Assembly (NCBI GenBank): GCA_028386065.3
Contig: JAKUCV010003124.1
Location: 124,001 to 188,000 of the forward strand
DNA length: 64,000 nucleotides
Direction of reading: 5' to 3'
Source: Turnera subulata
Taxonomy: Eukaryota > Streptophyta > Magnoliopsida > Malpighiales > Passifloraceae
In this document: piece after piece, positions 13,287 to 25,900 of the stretch
Position numbering within the stretch: position 1 is the stretch's first letter
Layout of the letters: each line of letters opens with the position of its first letter
Notes under the pieces: generated by a model
The model's database searches: none
What the model was told of the DNA's origin: nothing
The model's input: only the letters and a program-made list of their open reading frames with translations
Program-made: the position numbers and the translations under genes

Positions 13287-14014
13287 TGTATTATATTAGC
13301 AGTGGGCTGCATTCTGTTCTAAGCGCGTGAGTTGCTAAGCATTTATAGGTTTTTTTAGAAATTCTTTTATCAACTAACATTGAAAAACTTAGAAAAATAA
13401 CATTTAAAGTTGTCATTTGGCAAGGTTGCGCGTAATTATGTATGTGAGCGTGGTAGCAGGGTCATCAAAGCCAACTGGGAAGATGCAAGTTCAGTAAATG
13501 GATTGGAAATGTTGAACAAAAACAACTGAAAGAAAGAAGAGCTTCTATTTTTGCTTTTGTGTGGAAAAGAGAGCTTCAATTAGGGTGTTGGCTTTCACCC
13601 CGAACAAACATATGAGATCTAACGTTTGTATCTGTGATCAAGAAAGAAATGCTCAATTAGTTTGGTCTTTGGCAAATGGGAATTCCAGTACAGTTCCGGC
13701 TTTTTTCTTTTGGGCGTTGAAAGCTTTCATATATTAATGACAACAAACGTACAGGTACTGAGTACCGAATATCCAGCCCTGAAGCCACACACACACACAC
13801 CAGGTGCCCAGGAACAAACAGAAGGATTAAAGAAGAAGCCCGCTCATAATAAAATACATTACCAGGGGGCTACAGCAAAACAATTGGTTAATACACATGA
13901 ACCGTGCTAAAGATAATAACAGTAATATTATCATCATTACCACCAATAATTAACAACAATTGTTAGGGTTGAGAAAAATTTCCTAGTAGGGTACCACCCC
14001 CCCTAGCTAATCAA
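13287..14014. other. Spacer between Helitron and B3 gene
   Basis: Contains a short CA run (13784-13799) and, next to 14014, the likely 3' UTR of the minus-strand B3 gene. No coding exon or convincing poly(A) signal was found. Confidence 0.5.
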
Positions 14015-15103
14015 TCAAAGCTTAACAATGGCCAAGCATAATTCTCCAGAGGCTGGCATTCTAAAAGACCACACTTGGATGACGTCATCAACTTGAAGGT
14101 CATTCCTTCTCTTCATATCGTTCCATGTCTTCTTCAGAACATAGCCTAAACCGCTCCCAATATTCCATAATTGGAAATCCACAACCGATACACCCAGGGA
14201 GGGTTCAATAACCTTCACTTCAAAACCGGGCTTGTCTTTGCCTAACAAACTCTTTTCATGCTCAGTTAGAAAAGCATCCCCTACTATACGCTTTTGCAAT
14301 GACAAGCGAGATTGGTTTGGCATCATATCAGTGTTTGTCAATTCTTTTTGGATTAGCAAGGCCAGATGGACATCTTCCACTGCACTCCCTGTCGTCTCTT
14401 CAATTCTTGACCTGAATCTTTGAGGCAACTCCGGTGGAGGGTTAGGAAGGACCACTGGCTTCTTGTTAATCTTTATTTTCTTGTGATTCTTGGACGTTGC
14501 ATGTCCATCTTTCACCTCTCCCTTTCTTTTAGCGCTATACGTTGGCCTTTTTGCAGCTTTCTTGGACGAACAAGAACTAATCTCCAATCCTCCTTCATGA
14601 TAATGGCGGATTTCTTCTGCAATATCCCCAAACGCCAATAAGCCCATTTTGCCCCAGCCGTCCGCAGAATTATATGAGCACTCTCCTTTCTCAAACTGGC
14701 TTCCTCTTCCGGCGAAGGGTTTGTTGCAGACCGGAGGTTTTATGACAATCTTGACGCTTTCTTGGCCCGGTTTTTCAGTGCCCCCCTCATCAAGAGAAAT
14801 ATGTGCACCAAACAGTCTGAATCCATGCGGTGTCGCAGGTTTCTTGGTGCTATTCTCCTCATGAGGAAGATCACTTGCGACAACAAGCTGTCTCCCACAT
14901 TCTTCTTCTCTCTTTGAAGCCTCCATCAACTTCTCTTTAGCTGAGACCAATTCAGCAACCATAGCCAAGACATCAAGTCTTGAAAGATTCTCGTCGAGGT
15001 TGACGTTTCTTTGCTGCAAATCTTTCATGAAAACCTGGAGCCCCAACTCGTTGTTCGCTTCTTGCCCACCAGCTGGTTCCTTTTCTTGATTTGACGAACC
15101 CAT
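14015..15103 (-). CDS. B3 domain-containing protein of the DUF313 family
   Basis: Intronless 362-residue protein, complete from ATG at 15101-15103 to its stop at 14015. The C-terminal 141 residues (222-362) carry the plant DUF313/B3 fold. Its usual entry PPPELPQRFRSRIEE leads into LSLQKRIV, a FLTEHEKSLL segment, then W-N-I-G-SGLGYVLKKTWN and VDDVIQVWSFR near the end. DUF313 proteins are a divergent branch of the plant B3 DNA-binding superfamily and are presumed nuclear; targets are mostly unknown. The N-terminal half is polar, with a short helical stretch (LAMVAELVSAKEKLMEASKR) and two basic clusters suited to nuclear import (KKAAKRPTYSAKRK and KKIKINKK). A TATA box lies about 72 bases upstream. 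Neighbours are transposon-derived, so context says little about function. Confidence 0.85.
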   Translation of the reverse strand: MGSSNQEKEPAGGQEANNELGLQVFMKDLQQRNVNLDENLSRLDVLAMVAELVSAKEKLMEASKREEECGRQLVVASDLPHEENSTKKPATPHGFRLFGAHISLDEGGTEKPGQESVKIVIKPPVCNKPFAGRGSQFEKGECSYNSADGWGKMGLLAFGDIAEEIRHYHEGGLEISSCSSKKAAKRPTYSAKRKGEVKDGHATSKNHKKIKINKKPVVLPNPPPELPQRFRSRIEETTGSAVEDVHLALLIQKELTNTDMMPNQSRLSLQKRIVGDAFLTEHEKSLLGKDKPGFEVKVIEPSLGVSVVDFQLWNIGSGLGYVLKKTWNDMKRRNDLQVDDVIQVWSFRMPASGELCLAIVKL

Positions 15104-15174
15104 GGTATAGCAGAAAAAACAACGCTAGAGCTCTGATTCTAAGGTAATGCTTCACGTAAGTATGTGTCTCTTGA

Positions 15175-15182
15175 TTTATATA
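15175..15182 (-). promoter_or_regulatory. TATA box of the B3 gene
   Basis: Read on the minus strand this is TATATAAA, about 72 bases before the ATG at 15103. That spacing fits a leader of roughly 40 bases. Confidence 0.6.
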
Positions 15183-16769
15183 GGCGGCGGCGTGTTATCC
15201 CTCTACTAAAAGGATTGCTCAGGAAATCCCAAACCGACTTGCTCAGGAAATTCTACGAAGATAATATTTTAGCATGAATTATTTTTAGTATCCTGTCACT
15301 CAATTAATTTTTTTTTTCTAATGCACCTTTTTTTAATCATCATGCACTGAATACTGTAATTTGGCACAGTAACTAAGTTTTTTACTTCCCAATTGCTGCT
15401 AATAGTGCAGGAAGAATACTCTTTATTTATGAAATTCAAAATAAATTTATATTTAAACAAAAAAAATTATCCCATCTAATATACTAAAATATTAAATTGT
15501 TTTTTGATTACTAATTAGTCTTTACTTAGTTATGATTAAAAGTAAGCACACAATATTTATTTTTTTACTTTTTCATCTCTAAATTTATTTATTACTTGGA
15601 ATATAATTTTTACTCATGCATTTTGAATAGTATAATTGCAAAAAAATATTAAAATAATATTTTTTATTGCATTTTTAATTAGTAGACTTCTATTTTGACA
15701 AAAAAAATTAATCTTAATCTATTTTAAACTCTTAAAATTTAAAGTTTTAGACATTAACCAAAGAAGATAACACTAAGTTATAATTAAGATGAACACATGA
15801 TATTTTAAAAATTATTAAGTGTCTCTGTTTTTATTTATTTTCTAATATATTTTTTCCTGCATAAAAGTTATGTTAGTATAATATGTAATGTTTACTTTCC
15901 AATTTATTATAAATATGTGTAAAAAATTTTGATATATATTAAATTATTAATTGATATGTTCATGGATCTATAAGAAGATAATAAAACTCATATAACATGA
16001 ATTAAGGCGAATTAATTTTTATCCATTAAAAGAAATAAAAGTAAGCAGGTCATTCTTCAGTTATTTAAACTATTTGTACTAGATAGCAATATAATCTTTT
16101 AAAATCATATATTCTAAAAAAATGTTAGAATTAGTTCATGGGAGAAAAGGTAAAATACTAGATGGACAAAGAAATTGTTAGGAGAATATACTAGTATTAC
16201 GCCTTTTAATTAGTTTATTTTAAAACTATAAATTGAATCATTCATTCACTAAATATAATAACTATAATAAAAAAGCTAAGAGACATTTATCTTGGAAGGA
16301 AACCACACTGTGTATCCGTCTTCGGTTCTACTTCGAGAATAACCAATACTAATGCCAGTTACTTTGATTTTGCTAAGGAGTAGTTTTCCTTTGAAGAATA
16401 TATACATCGGTCGGGACCCACTTCTTACCGCGCGGTCGATGTTTAAAATTAAAAGCTTTTTCTTTTCAACTTCATTTCAATATCCAATATTTTTAGCATA
16501 TCAGCAATATCTCAATGAAAATCTACTACATCTCTAGCTTGGCTCTAAATGTTGCTGCCATCGAATTGGATGGGGAAGGAGTCACAGTAACTAGTGGCAA
16601 ACGAGTTAAACTTAGGAATTACCCATACATTTTGACTCGTTTTTGTTATTAGTTTTTAATTATTTTGTCAAGTAATAAGTTAAAGTTGGCGCAGCATTGT
16701 GCAAAATGTTGGCAAACGAGTCACACAATGTAGCGCCAAACGAGTTAAAACAACCGTATCTGTCACTAA
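15183..16769. other. AT-rich intergenic region
   Basis: Strongly AT-rich with no coding exon visible. At 16592-16752 the string CAAACGAGT recurs three times, with one inverted ACTCGTTTTTG between, within about 160 bases; this may be the remains of a small repeat. Confidence 0.5.
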
Positions 16770-17300
16770 TTTTTTTTTTTTTTGAAAAGCCAAATAGATT
16801 TTATTAAAGAATTTTAAAAAACACATTACAATGAGCATTTACAACCATAATATAAGAACTAAATATCTAGGTACTCCTAGATAGGTGAATAGATGAGTTA
16901 CAAAATTTTGAGCTATTAATAAGGTGAGAATGGGTAGCATTGGGCACATTGCTCCTTGTTGAGGAGTGAGTTGAGGTGCTATATATGACCCAGGTAGAGA
17001 AATCGGGACCTAGGAAATTAAAAACCGTGTAGGAGTCCAATAGACAGAGGATAGGTAACCAAGAGCTCGGTTGAAGGAGTTGGTGTCTAAGGAATTTGTT
17101 GCTTAGGAAAGGTAGAAGGGGATCAGCTTGAAAGGCAATCCAGGTTTTGTGACAGATATAATGAGTGTCAAAGAGGTTGAGAACGCTTATGACAAGACAG
17201 GCTGTTTGGAGAAAAGAGAGAAATGAGTAGGAGGAAGGAGGGATAGATTGTAGGAAAACTGCAGATGCGTGAGAGAACTTCTACATATGCAAAACCTGGA
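16770..17300 (-). mobile_element. Probable 3' end of a retroposed element (minus strand)
   Basis: On the minus strand the segment ends with an AATAAA-like motif (16801-16806 region) followed by a 14-base A-run (plus-strand T-run 16770-16783), the signature of a non-LTR retrotransposon 3' end or a processed transcript. No protein similarity could be read from it. The 5' limit is uncertain and no target duplication was found. Confidence 0.35.
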
Positions 17301-18239
17301 ACTCTCATTAACTTGGGGTGTCCCGACATGAGAAAGGATCAGAGTTTCATAGAGTTAAGAGTTCGCTTTGGGAGGTTATTAATTTGAGATTTGGAAACTG
17401 CAAAAGCAAAGATGAAAGAGTACTTCATAATTTTCTGATGTGGTAAGGCAGTGCATCTGGTAAATATGCTCTACGTGGTCGTCAAAATAATGTGAGGATT
17501 GGGTGTGATAGTCTTTTTTTATCTCATTCTAGATCAAACAACATTGTGGATTAAATCCCTCCGACCTCAATTCCCCATACAGCTTGAGTGACATTGCTGT
17601 ATCCTTGTTTGCTGCGTTTTCTTTTTGGCAGCAGAGTCTCGTTCACAATGTAAGACTTAATATTTTTAGTTGCTATTATTCATTAATGTTAGCACCTTTT
17701 GTTTTGCCTCAAGGTTTTTTGGCACTCGATCTTTGACAATAGAGAGGGTTTATCCTGAGATCAATTTGTTCAAGGAAAAGATTGAATCTTTTAGCTTGAT
17801 CTTCTGAGTTTCGGATTGATGTGACTTTTGCTACCACCCTTAGCACTGGCCGTGTTTATTTTATTACTTTGGAGGATTTAAGCCTTGCTAGATAGGGATG
17901 TGGTGCCATTAATTAACGGGAATTTACCATATCGTCGTCATGCTGTCAACAATAACGATAAGATTGTTGTTGTTGGTGCCCGCCCGTTCAAAGTTGGTGC
18001 CAAAAAAACACAGTGAATTTCGTTGGGAGGAAGAAGGCCCATCGTTGCATTGCATCTCATTTTGTGGTCGAGGAGGCTAAAGGATAATCACGTACCTTAA
18101 TTTTATATATTTTCACTTTTACCCCCTGAATTTTTAATTTAATTAATCTTGCATTTGGAAAACCATGCCCCAATTCTCAGAACTATTGGGTGGCCAGTAG
18201 GACTAGGAGCCCACTTTTGTCCCAAAGATGGCATAAACC

Positions 18240-18370
18240 CCATTTAGGCCCTTGTATTTTGCTTATTTTGTGAGTTGAGCCCTTGTATTATAATGTTGGC
18301 CAATCGAGCACTTGCTTTTGTGACTTTCGGTCAATTAAGCACTTATTTTTGTTAATTTTGGTCAATCTAA
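18240..18370 (+). repeat. Degenerate tandem array, unit about 31 bases, four copies
   Basis: Successive units begin ATTTAGGCCCTTGTA, TTGAGCCCTTGTA, CGAGCACTTG and TAAGCACTTA, the later ones ending in GGCCAAT or GGTCAAT. Arrays of this GCCCTTGTA...CCAAT type are often seen near plant DNA-transposon ends, but I could not find a matching second end. Confidence 0.5.
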
Positions 18371-18879
18371 CCCTAAGTCAAAATTGGAGGGTTGACTGAA
18401 TGACTTGATGCATGTGTTGGGCTTATAGATGCCATATATGACTACATATATTTATTTTTCTTATACCTGTATCAATTAATTCTTGGCACATGTCCACTTT
18501 TACCCATAATACAAAACCGGTTAAAATTCAAGTTCGGTTTAATTTGTTCTTTTCTACTCTCAATTTTCTCAAACAAATTTTTTTTGAACATTTATCATCT
18601 TTCATTCATCCAAAACTATTCCAGACTAATTATAATAAGAAAATCCAGTGGTGGCTTAAATGAACTTCAAATCGTAGTCAATAACCAAAAACTCTTCGTC
18701 AACCAACCACCAAATTTGACTTCTCTTGAATCAAACTTCAACAAATTATTCATGACATTCATGTTGAGTTATTGGTGGTGCTTATGGTTGCTTCATTAAC
18801 CTTCAATGATTTCCATCTTAAGTGGAAATTTGTGAGACTTAATAGATCAGAGTATTAAAAAAGAAAAAGAAGAAAAATA

Positions 18880-18990
18880 AACCAATAATTGATTGAGCGG
18901 TGAGATCAGAACTACCCAGGTGCGCGACCCTAGTCTAACCAGATTAGTCGGGGCAAAGCTCCGGATACCGGATGAGAAACCCAAAAAAAA
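18880..18990 (+). repeat. SINE-like segment with A-rich tail
   Basis: A GC-richer island of about 100 bases in AT-rich DNA ends in an A-run (18983-18993). It begins GATTGAGCGGTGAGAT and contains GTGCGCGACCC. Size and tail fit a SINE, but the internal promoter boxes are unclear. Confidence 0.25.
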
Positions 18991-19971
18991 AAGTCGACAC
19001 CAAACCTAATATAAATTAAATCCAGCACAGAGATGTCAAAGGTGATGGCGGTGGTTATTACACCAGACATCAACAGCAATTGTTGTAAAAACGACGGCCG
19101 GACAGGGGAGAACTAATGACGGTGATTAAAGATAAAATAACCAAATGGAGAAGAAGGATCCAACGCAGACGGCGCCTTTGTGAAGTAAATTAGGTTTGCC
19201 GAAAAACCAAAAACAAAAAGAATAAAAAGGGAGGGTGAAGAGAGTTTAGTGTTGACTGAAATTGTTTATCAACACAAAATTAAAAAAAGATAAGGGGCCA
19301 TAAAATAAAATAAAAAGAAGGAATTGGAAATTAAAAAAAGAGATAAGAGGGCATAAAAGAAAAGAAAAGAAGTGTGAATTAAAAAGAAATATAGTAAGGA
19401 AACATTGAGTTAAAAACTATTTTTTTAATCAGCTTCAGGATCTTTAAAAAAAAAAATGAATCCATCCTTAAAAAAACAACAGGATCGTGTGTCAGGTTTT
19501 TTCTTTAATGGGTTTAATCCTAAACACATGTCAGGCATTGATTGGCGCATGTGTGTGCAAAAAATAATCCACATAATTACGCAATGCCGTCTAGAATTAC
19601 AGCACATGCATCCAGTCAACCAAACATTAAAAAGTTTATTAGAAAAAAATGGAAATTCTTTTATCCAACAATGAAGAGTGCAGCTTTGGCTTTGCACCTA
19701 AAGGTATACAAAATCTAAACTGTGCAATAATATCACCTACCTCCAATTACCTGACCATCTCGATTATGGATTTCAGCGTCAAAATTCAGAGGCACGGACA
19801 AAGCAAACTCCAAGCAATCTAAAGCAGACAATATGCAGACAATAGGACCTCACATCCAGGTGATGCAAATAGCGGATTTACTTTTATTTCCTTAATAAAA
19901 TGAAAAGCAACAAAAATGAGAGAGCAAACAATAAAGAAAAAACGCATGAAAGAACATGGATAGAAATTGTC

Positions 19972-22900
19972 TCAATGTGTATTTTCAGGAGAATGATGTA
20001 TCCGAGTTAAAATTACCGACTCAGACTCATTTGACCCAGGCATCAAAGCTCCGGATGCCTTGGTAGAACCATCCGAAAAAACTAAGGGACCACACATCCC
20101 ATCATCTAACCCCTGCCCTTCTTCAGGACAATGAACATTATTGTCTTTGATCTCGCTAGTGTCAGCCAAGTTGTGACCATCAGAGTCTAAAGTGGAGACA
20201 ACTTGAGGCACATTATTCACAGGAACATCGCAATCCCTAGGTGCGGCTCCTGGACTCACCAGCTCAGGCAATACTGCATCTGTGGCTTGACCAGGCTTCT
20301 CTAGGCTATCATGACCTGGGGCTTCATCAGGCAATCCTGACTCACCACTACCAGTATCAACAGACACCACCTCCAGGCTGGGAGTTGAAGTCAACTGCTC
20401 TGACCTCTGCTCAACAGTAACAACTGGAAGTTCTTTTTTCTCCGTGCCCAAATTCAAGGGCAGTGCCTGCATTTCTTCGTCATATGACATTTGATCCTCT
20501 CCTCTGTCTACATCACCAGAGGCATTCTCTTCTTTGGATTTTGAAATAACATCTATTATTCCTCCATTAACAATTGGCAATCCACGAGAGCCCACTCTCT
20601 GCTTCTTGTATATCTCCAGGGCCCTCTGCAACCAAGGAATCAAAAGATTAATGTTAAGAAACACAACCACACTTTAGACAGACTATTGTTGCAAATTAAT
20701 TGAGAAAACCAGTGTCACGTATGTTGAGTGCTCTCAGATACTGCCAAAATATGCAACACAAAAGTACACCTCTTAACAACTGAATGTCTCTGACAGAAGT
20801 GCAAACTTAATAGGGAAGACCATCCTGAAAATTTATCATTCTATCTGCTCACTCTCCATTTACTAGCCGATGAACAAACAGATAATTCAAGTTTCTACAC
20901 GTGAAGTCCATACATATTTTACGCAAAATAAAGCAGGCATGCGGAAGAGGAATAAAAGACAAGAAAACATGAGTAACCATGACTAACAGAAAAATCAATT
21001 AGGTGGACCAACTCACTCAATCTTACATGCCATATGGAATTCTTATGTTCAAATGCAAGGAAGATACATAATCATTTTCCTATAGAGAAATATGTATTTA
21101 AGCAAAAAAATCAAACAAATTAGAGAAATATGTATTTAAGCAAAAAAATCAAACAAATTGATACTGTAACATATATTATCAACTACACCAATTTGTTGAT
21201 GTCTGATTCAAGACAAGAACAGGTGAAAATATCAACAAGCACTAAGTAATCACAGTATATTAATCATCTAAGCAAATGAGTTACCTGAAAAACTGAATCA
21301 TTAGTCACAGGAAAAAGTGACGAACTCAACAATAAATTGGAATGCCTTGGAACTGCTCTTGCCCCATCCTGCACATGAGATGTTGTATGAATATTAGAGG
21401 ATACAACAAAGGATATGTAGATATCAGTGTACACTGAGACGATGAAAATTCTCTACCTTCAAATCCACAAGCATAACGTTGCCTTCATCAATGCTCTGCT
21501 CGATATCAAATAAGTTCATACACTTGCTATACAACTCTGGTCCAGCAAGTTCTGTTGAAATGTCCAGCTTAGAGAGATAAGCCTGACAAATATGACCAAT
21601 ATTATTATCACCCGGCATTTTAGGAGGATCAGGCAGCTTCTCATGTGATATTTTAGAAGATTTAGAAGATTCCTTTGCAAGGGAAGCAGCAGTTATCTTT
21701 GTCTCCACAATTTCTGCTTGAACACCATGATTATTTTCAGATCGTTGACCAGCTTGCGAAGCAGAAGTATCATCAGCAGAAGGTTGCACAGGAATATCAT
21801 CCTTAACAGAGGAAGAAGGCAACTCCATATTTGCATTACCATTCTGTCCTTTCCACATATCTGTCCCAGATGTTTCCCATCCCCGACCAGCCATAGGATG
21901 CCTGTTGTGGTCCCATTCAAGACCACCAAACATGTGTGAATCATCCCTGAATACACCACTATTTCCATCCCATCCATGAAGCTGAGAAGGCCCAGAACCA
22001 TCCATCATATTCTGCCAAGCCAGTGGGCGCAAATGACCAGAAAATCTGTCTGCATCTGGAATATGATATGGAATCCCAGAGTGGTTAATTTCCATAGAGG
22101 GCCTGACAGCAAACAGGGGAGGTGATGGGAAATGAGGCATCATCCCTTGAAAACCACCATGTGCTGGACCATGTTGGAAAGGCATGTAGCCATTTGGCAA
22201 TGGTGATGACCAATTTGGAGTTCCACCCCTCCAAGCATTTCCTTGCCCTCTCCCCAAACTAGGCTCACCACCCCTCTTGTAGCGCCCACCAGAACTAACT
22301 CTACTATCATCCTCCATAGAACCTCCAAAAGATGGGCTGCTGACTCTACCCCTAAAAGCAGGAGGAATCAAACCAGAATTGTTTGAATTACTTCTGTTGT
22401 AATAGTTTGAATCAGCCGGAATCGACTCATCTAGTAGAGACTTATCCTCCCTTCCCTGTCTGTCATCCGGAGCAGACAAATCTCTTGCACCAATTGAACC
22501 ACTTCTTCTCCTCCCTGATTCTTCGATCTCAAGACTCCGCCTGGCACCACTTCTATTAGCATATCTGCGTTCAATGCTCGAGGAAGGAGACCTGTCCCTC
22601 AAACCCACAGGAGAAGCTTTAGAACTTGAAGACCTCTCTAGAGTTAACTCCCCACCATAACCGTCATCCATTTTATTAATGGACCTATATTTAGAAGTTT
22701 TCTCTAATGTCCCTGCCTCTCGTGAAGAAATTGCTTTGGACCTCTGTTCTGTGACAGCATCTCTGTATTTTAATTCATCTTGTTTAGAGTGCCTGCAGAG
22801 AAATATACAAGTAATCATCCTCTATGTGTTGGTCAATTGGGAAGTGCAATCCAAAACAGTAACCATAGCAATAAAACATATTCTAGTTGGATTTAAAAAT

Positions 22901-25900
22901 CTTAATTTCAATCCACAATGTTTCTGAAAGATATTTCATCTGAATTCTCCAAAACTTTTTATTTCTATAATATTTCCATGAAAGAGAAGACAATTAAGAC
23001 TTTAAATCTGAAAACGTCACATTAATCAGATGTGAACTAAGCATTTTCAAGCTAACAAATAAAAGCCATGCCAATTGTGAGAAACTATATCAATACTTTA
23101 AACTATTAACTAAATTCAGATATGTCATTTGTTATCACATAACAAACCTCTTTCCGAACAAAAAGTGCAGATAGATTACCTATACTCTTCCCCAGCCCCA
23201 TGTGAATTAGTATCAGGGGAAGCCCTCCGCCTGCTGCCACTGACATTATTGTCCATATGGGATTGCCGTGATTGAGACCTTCCCCTGTCTAGATCTGCCT
23301 CAGCTCTACCACTGTTCAATGATGATTTATTTTCCATGTCAGGATAAGGAGTTTTGATACTCTTAGATTTAGCATCATTATACTCGTCACGCTCATCAGG
23401 AGATCTCTTCTTTCCCCTGCTATCTTTGTATCTGCCACCCCGATCGTCAATAGAATCATAGTCAATATTCCTATCACGGTCGCGCTCTCTCTCACGGTCT
23501 CTCTCCCTATCACGGTCTCTGTTTCGATCATGGTCACGGTCACGATCTCTCTCCCGATTTCGATCCCAGTCCCAATCCCGATCATTACCATGACCATAGT
23601 CCTGATCTTGGTCTAAGTCCCGGTCATAATCTCGCTCACGTTCACGATCTCGATCCCTATCACGGTCTCGATCACGATTCCTGTCCCGACCAAGATCAAA
23701 GTCACGGTCACCGTCGCGATCCCGATCACCGTCATGCGGCTTAGACTTCTTCTGCCGAGACTCTGATGTATCCTTCCCATCCCTTGCCTGCTTCTCGTCA
23801 AACCTGCTGTTGACAAGATCTCTAGCAGCACGCTCATCCCTCTGCTTATCATCTCGATGTCTGTTCTCTTTAACCACATCTTCATGGTGCTTGTCTCTAT
23901 GTCTTCCATCCTTATGTTTCTCATCCTTTGGCCTTCCATCCTCCCTAGAGGAGAATCGCCCATCATTGATGTCTACAGCATCATCCTGATATTTATCCCC
24001 ATCACCAGAACCATCTCTCTTTCGCCTAAGACGTCTATCAGAATGGTTCTCTAGCTCAACATTTCGCAAGAGATCAGAATTCAATTCTGCGCCAAGACAT
24101 TAGCAAGTGAACTGCAGTTAAGCAGTGAAAGACAGTATCTAAAATTAATAGTGCAATAATGCAATTACTTTAAACAAGACAATCATCCTCCACAATCATA
24201 AGCAGGCTTCAGCAAAGTAAATCAGAAATATTAAAAATGAGATTACAGTATAGGAGGAGAAAATGACCATATAATCATATACCAATACTTCTGTCTGCTA
24301 GAAAACAAGTAGCATGTCCCTCAGAGCAAATATTTATCAAATATATAGATAAGTCAACCCAAATCACACAAACAAGTCTGAACATATCTCGTCAAAATAA
24401 CCTAGAATATTCTTCTTTTAACTCCTCCATAAAACTTCAATCGGTTGCATAGATTTTGTGTCCAAGTAGTACACATTAAGCTTGTGTTGACTAAATACAG
24501 AAAGTTTTCGTGGAAACATAAGCAATAAAGAAAATTTATAAAAGCGAGCCGCTTCCTACCATCACTAAAACTAGGATCAAGTCCCTGAAGCTGACTTGAC
24601 AGTGTACATATTACAACAATTGCTTTCATTTCCAAGAGCAAAGATGCACTGTCTAAATGACACATAATTGTATAAATCATGTTTTCTTCCATATATTCAT
24701 GATAAACAACTCGGAGATTGTTTACTGCAGCTTTTTTTGTCAACGTAGGAAATTTAAAATAATGAAAAATATGGCCAGCAAGCGCTGCTGACAACAGATA
24801 GAACTAATGAAGTGTTATGTAATCCAACAAAACAGATCAATAAAATGCATTCAGAGGTATGTTTACATGACAGTGTTTCAGAGTCTAACTGCCTAGAAAC
24901 AATATACCGTCAATTAAAATTCATCACACGTAACAGTTTCAAAACAAGAAATATCATAAAACTGAACTCAGTTACAAACAACAGAGTTATAATTTCATTG
25001 TCTTTCCATGAAATAACCGAACCATCTCCATCATGTTAAGTTCTTAAAAATTTTGGAAACTAGATACATCAAAAAGGAAGATACACTACAAATGATGTGC
25101 CCCATGCATGTTAATATCACACAGGTGCATGAATTCAGATATTGAAGACAGCTTTTTTTTTCTAGATTCTACCACTGCATTTGCACTAGTCTGCAACTTG
25201 TAAAGCAAATTACCTCAACATCATAATACACACCCGGCCTAATATATTAATAAAATATCGTTCATTATCAGGAGAAAACAAATTTGAGTAGTAATCAGCA
25301 GCGCCTTTAAAAAAAAAGTAGGTGCCATGAAACCAAAATCCACCGTTTCATAATGATTCCTTTTTTACAATATAACCCAGAGATGCAATCGGGTTGTTGA
25401 ACATTGATGCGCAAAATAAAATTTTCTGAAACAACATAATGAAATAAACACTAGGATAATTTGAAAGCACAAAAGAAGAAAACAAACAAGGGGAAGATGT
25501 TCAAAGAGTCTTCTTAATTCAGGAAAACAATAACTCTTGGTGGGGAAGGAATCTGAGTACTGCCACACAACTGTTTAACCGTGCAATTAAAAACATCCCA
25601 TCAGCAGACACTAACATAGCAGCGAAGGAAAATAGAAAATCACCAAATGCGTGTCAAAACACCGACCAAAACTATAATTTGGAAAGATTTTGTTGGGTGG
25701 ATCCTGATTAAAAATAACAGAGTGGATCATATGAAACTGTGAAAATCTCAACATAGTAAAATGACATTTGCATAACATTTCATAGAATGAAATCAAAGAA
25801 GGAACTGCTCCATTGTATAACATTTCATTGCAGTCCATCATGTTCTGGAAAAGCAACTACACAGGCACTACAACTCAAGCAGATGAGTGGCCCAATGGCT

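Noticed and set aside
23316..23966. Met/Ile/Val-rich frames inside the HIZ2-like exon 2
   Set aside because: They are shifted readings of the Arg-Asp repeat codons.
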